NCBI RefSeq assembly: GCF_000967965.1
Contig: NZ_LACC01000013.1
Coordinates: 62,001-126,000, forward strand
Length of the DNA: 64,000 nt
Direction: 5' to 3'
Origin: Pseudomonas fluorescens
Lineage (GTDB): Bacteria > Pseudomonadota > Gammaproteobacteria > Pseudomonadales > Pseudomonadaceae
Shown here: one piece after another, positions 62,356-64,000 of the stretch
How the letters are laid out: every line of letters starts with the position of its first letter
Position numbering within the stretch: position 1 is the stretch's first letter
Made by a program: the position numbers and the translations under genes
The notes under the pieces: generated by a model
What the model was told of the DNA's origin: nothing
The model's input: only the letters and a program-made list of their open reading frames with translations
Databases searched by the model: none

Positions 62356-63456
62356 ATGAGTGTCGAAACAACGGTCGCGGTAGCCAAACCGGTCATTAAC
62401 CTGCGGTTATTCACGATCCGGATCATCACTGCTGTCTCGCTGTTCGCGGTGCTGGGCAAGGCCAACGTCTGGCTCGACACGGCCACCAACAGCATCCTGG
62501 CCCTTGGATATCGCGCCTTGTTGCTGTTGTTGCCCCTGACTTTACTGGTGCTTGGCCGCCGTTCCCTGAGCGTCACGCTGCTGTGTGCCGGCCTTGGCCT
62601 GGTGCTGCTGGCGCTGACCAGCCATCAAGGCATGGTGATGTTTGCAGCCGCGTTGTTTGCCTACGGCATTGCCATTGCCGGTTACCTGATCAAGAGCGAA
62701 GCGGCCCAGACCAAGGAAGGCGCGGCCTACAACCGCGTGGCCATGAACATGGGCAGCCTGGTGGCCGGTTTGATCCTGCTGTCGCCGCTGCTCACGCCGA
62801 CGATGTTTTTCCTCGGCGCGGCAGCGTTCGTGTTGCTGTGCCTGCCGATCGCCCTCGGCGCGACCTTCACCACCGAGCCGGGTGTAGCCCGCCCGGCCAC
62901 CCAGGCCGGCAGCAACTGGGGCAGCAAACTGCCGTGGGTGATCGCCGGCATCATTATGGGCATCAAGCTGTTCGGGGTGTTCTCGATCCTGCCACAGGCG
63001 ATCCTGCTCAAGACCGGCGAGTTGCCGGCCTGGTACGGCTTGATGCTGATCCTCAACAGCGCCGTGGTGGTTTTCGCCCAAGTGCCGGTGATGAAGCTGA
63101 TCGAGCGCACCGGGCGCTTCAAGGTCGTGGCGGTGATCGGGATCATCGTCGGCGGTTTTGCGGTGCTGTCTTCGCCTGCCGCGTTCCACGTCGAAACCCT
63201 CGCCGGGGCGCTGGTCTGGGTGGCGCTGCTGTCCATTGCCGAATGCGCCTTCAGCTACCTCGATTACTTCTCGGTCAAGCAAAACAACATGTTCGTCAAG
63301 GAAGTGTCCCTGGGAGTGGGGGCCGGGCTGACCGTGTTGATCATGCGGGTGGTGCCGGCGCCGTACAACGCGCTGGTGCTGGCCGCCATCGGTGCCGCAG
63401 GGATCCTGGCCTGGTATTGGCTCAACCGTAAATCCAATGCGTCGTTGCATGACTGA
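62356..63456 (+). CDS. MFS-type membrane transporter
   Basis: A 366-residue protein with 10-12 helices (RIITAVSLFAVLGKANVWLD, GSLVAGLILLSPLLTPTMFF, GLMLILNSAVVVFAQVPVMK). The start at 62356 (MSVETTVAV) has GAGG 8 bp upstream; the frame from 62287 is leader. The ATP-grasp gene follows 42 bp later, so transporter and ligase probably share a transcript under MocR control and the transporter may export or import the product. Confidence 0.88.
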   Translation: MSVETTVAVAKPVINLRLFTIRIITAVSLFAVLGKANVWLDTATNSILALGYRALLLLLPLTLLVLGRRSLSVTLLCAGLGLVLLALTSHQGMVMFAAALFAYGIAIAGYLIKSEAAQTKEGAAYNRVAMNMGSLVAGLILLSPLLTPTMFFLGAAAFVLLCLPIALGATFTTEPGVARPATQAGSNWGSKLPWVIAGIIMGIKLFGVFSILPQAILLKTGELPAWYGLMLILNSAVVVFAQVPVMKLIERTGRFKVVAVIGIIVGGFAVLSSPAAFHVETLAGALVWVALLSIAECAFSYLDYFSVKQNNMFVKEVSLGVGAGLTVLIMRVVPAPYNALVLAAIGAAGILAWYWLNRKSNASLHD

Positions 63457-63498
63457 GTCATCGCCGTTGCGGTTTTCACTTTGCAGGTCGGGGGCAAT

Positions 63499-64000
63499 AT
63501 GAATACGACTTCATGCGTAATAGTGGTCGGTTACAACGGCAATCGGGTTCACGACATCCAGAAGCTGCGCGAGTTGTGCAAGTCGCTCTACAACGCCAGG
63601 CTTATCCTGCTGGTCGAGAAAGTTCAGCCCCATGACGACCAGGTGGCCGATCACGTCTGCAGCACTTCACTGGCCGAAGACGATGTGGCGACGTCCCTTG
63701 AACTGGTGGTGGGGTGCTTGAATGCCGACAGCTGGAAGCTGATCGGCGTACTGCCGTTCTCCGATCGCGGCGTACTGCTCGGTGCAGCGCTGGCCAGTCA
63801 TTTCGGCCTGCCGGGCATTACCCCGGGCGAAGCGCGGGCGGGCCTGGACAAGCAGATCTTCCGCCAGCTCGAAGCTGCGGCCAGCACCGCTCCCGGAGAA
63901 TACCGACCGGTGTTTTCCGCGCGGGTCGAAAGCCTGTCGGAACTGCGCCAGCGCGTCGTCGAACTGGGCGGAAAAGCCTTCATCAAGCCGGCCTGCGAAG
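63499..64000 (+). CDS. ATP-grasp ligase, N-terminal part (3' end beyond window)
   Basis: 167 codons visible. Begins TTSCVIVVGYNGNRVHDIQK, the preATP-grasp Rossmann segment, followed by GVLLGAALASHFGLPGITPG and the start of the ATP-grasp fold at LDKQIFRQLEA and KAFIKPACE. This is the layout of amino-acid ligase/carboxylate-amine ligases (BacD-like, PurT-like). With a MocR regulator and an exporter it suggests a small peptide or amino-acid-derived product. The substrate-binding part is beyond the window. Confidence 0.82.
   Translation, partial: MNTTSCVIVVGYNGNRVHDIQKLRELCKSLYNARLILLVEKVQPHDDQVADHVCSTSLAEDDVATSLELVVGCLNADSWKLIGVLPFSDRGVLLGAALASHFGLPGITPGEARAGLDKQIFRQLEAAASTAPGEYRPVFSARVESLSELRQRVVELGGKAFIKPACE

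Overview
The window looks like a chromosome segment of a fluorescent-group Pseudomonas. GC is about 60% and coding is dense on both strands. It carries many paired inverted REP sequences of the kind typical of this group (core GGAGCGAGCCTGCTCGCGAT and variants). Gene sets also fit: hmgR/hmgABC, cyoABCDE, norR/hmp, cysZ, psiE, yebG, and an AmpDh3-type amidase. No rRNA, tRNA, CRISPR array, prophage or insertion sequence was seen.

Layout. 1-9.8 kb: 5' part of pta, a SlyD-type isomerase, glutathione peroxidase, an Old Yellow Enzyme homologue, a GT4 glycosyltransferase, cysZ, trxB, a class III aminotransferase and a HopJ-family/DUF1244 pair. 9.8-14.8 kb: an unusual block with a low-GC FolM-like reductase/membrane-protein pair, an ABM-domain membrane protein, a MerR regulator lacking the B12-ligand motif, a PilZ-like protein, a short LOV photoreceptor and a MioC-like flavodoxin. 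The MerR/LOV combination resembles the P. putida PplR/PplA light-response system. 15-25 kb: an aldolase/hydrolase pair, a short-chain dehydrogenase (SDR), the AmpDh3-type amidase, and a DUF1302-DUF1329-LuxR (MalT-like) cluster preceded by a strongly structured, apparently unannotated RNA candidate on the minus strand. 26-30.4 kb: complete homogentisate catabolism (tyrosine/phenylalanine degradation) with its IclR repressor and a clear palindromic operator. 30.4-37.3 kb: housekeeping genes, including a leucine-dehydrogenase homologue whose catalytic Lys is Val, an SOS-boxed yebG, serine dehydratase and its LysR neighbour. 37.4-41.7 kb: a Fur-boxed FecI-FecR-TonB receptor iron-signalling locus. 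41.7-48.7 kb: AraC/EamA pair, a DUF2165 membrane protein, a hydroxyacid dehydrogenase, small conserved proteins and CheV. 49-52 kb: norR and hmp, divergent, with three NorR-type boxes. 52-58.3 kb: dsbB and cyoABCDE. 58.3-60.8 kb: an accessory spot where a decayed and an intact DUF3077 gene, each followed by a nearly identical terminator, flank a two-gene unit (nucleotidyltransferase-like protein plus an unrecognised partner). A structured RNA leader with a 20-codon peptide precedes the intact DUF3077 gene. 60.8-64 kb: a MocR regulator divergent from an MFS transporter and an ATP-grasp ligase, probably the start of a small biosynthetic locus running off the window.

The candidates most likely to be new are the nucleotidyltransferase pair at 58836-59910, the minus-strand RNA at about 18991-19153, the structured leader at 60296-60604, and the active-site-altered leucine-dehydrogenase homologue at 31398-32417. 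All assignments come from reading translations and motifs by eye; no database search was possible.
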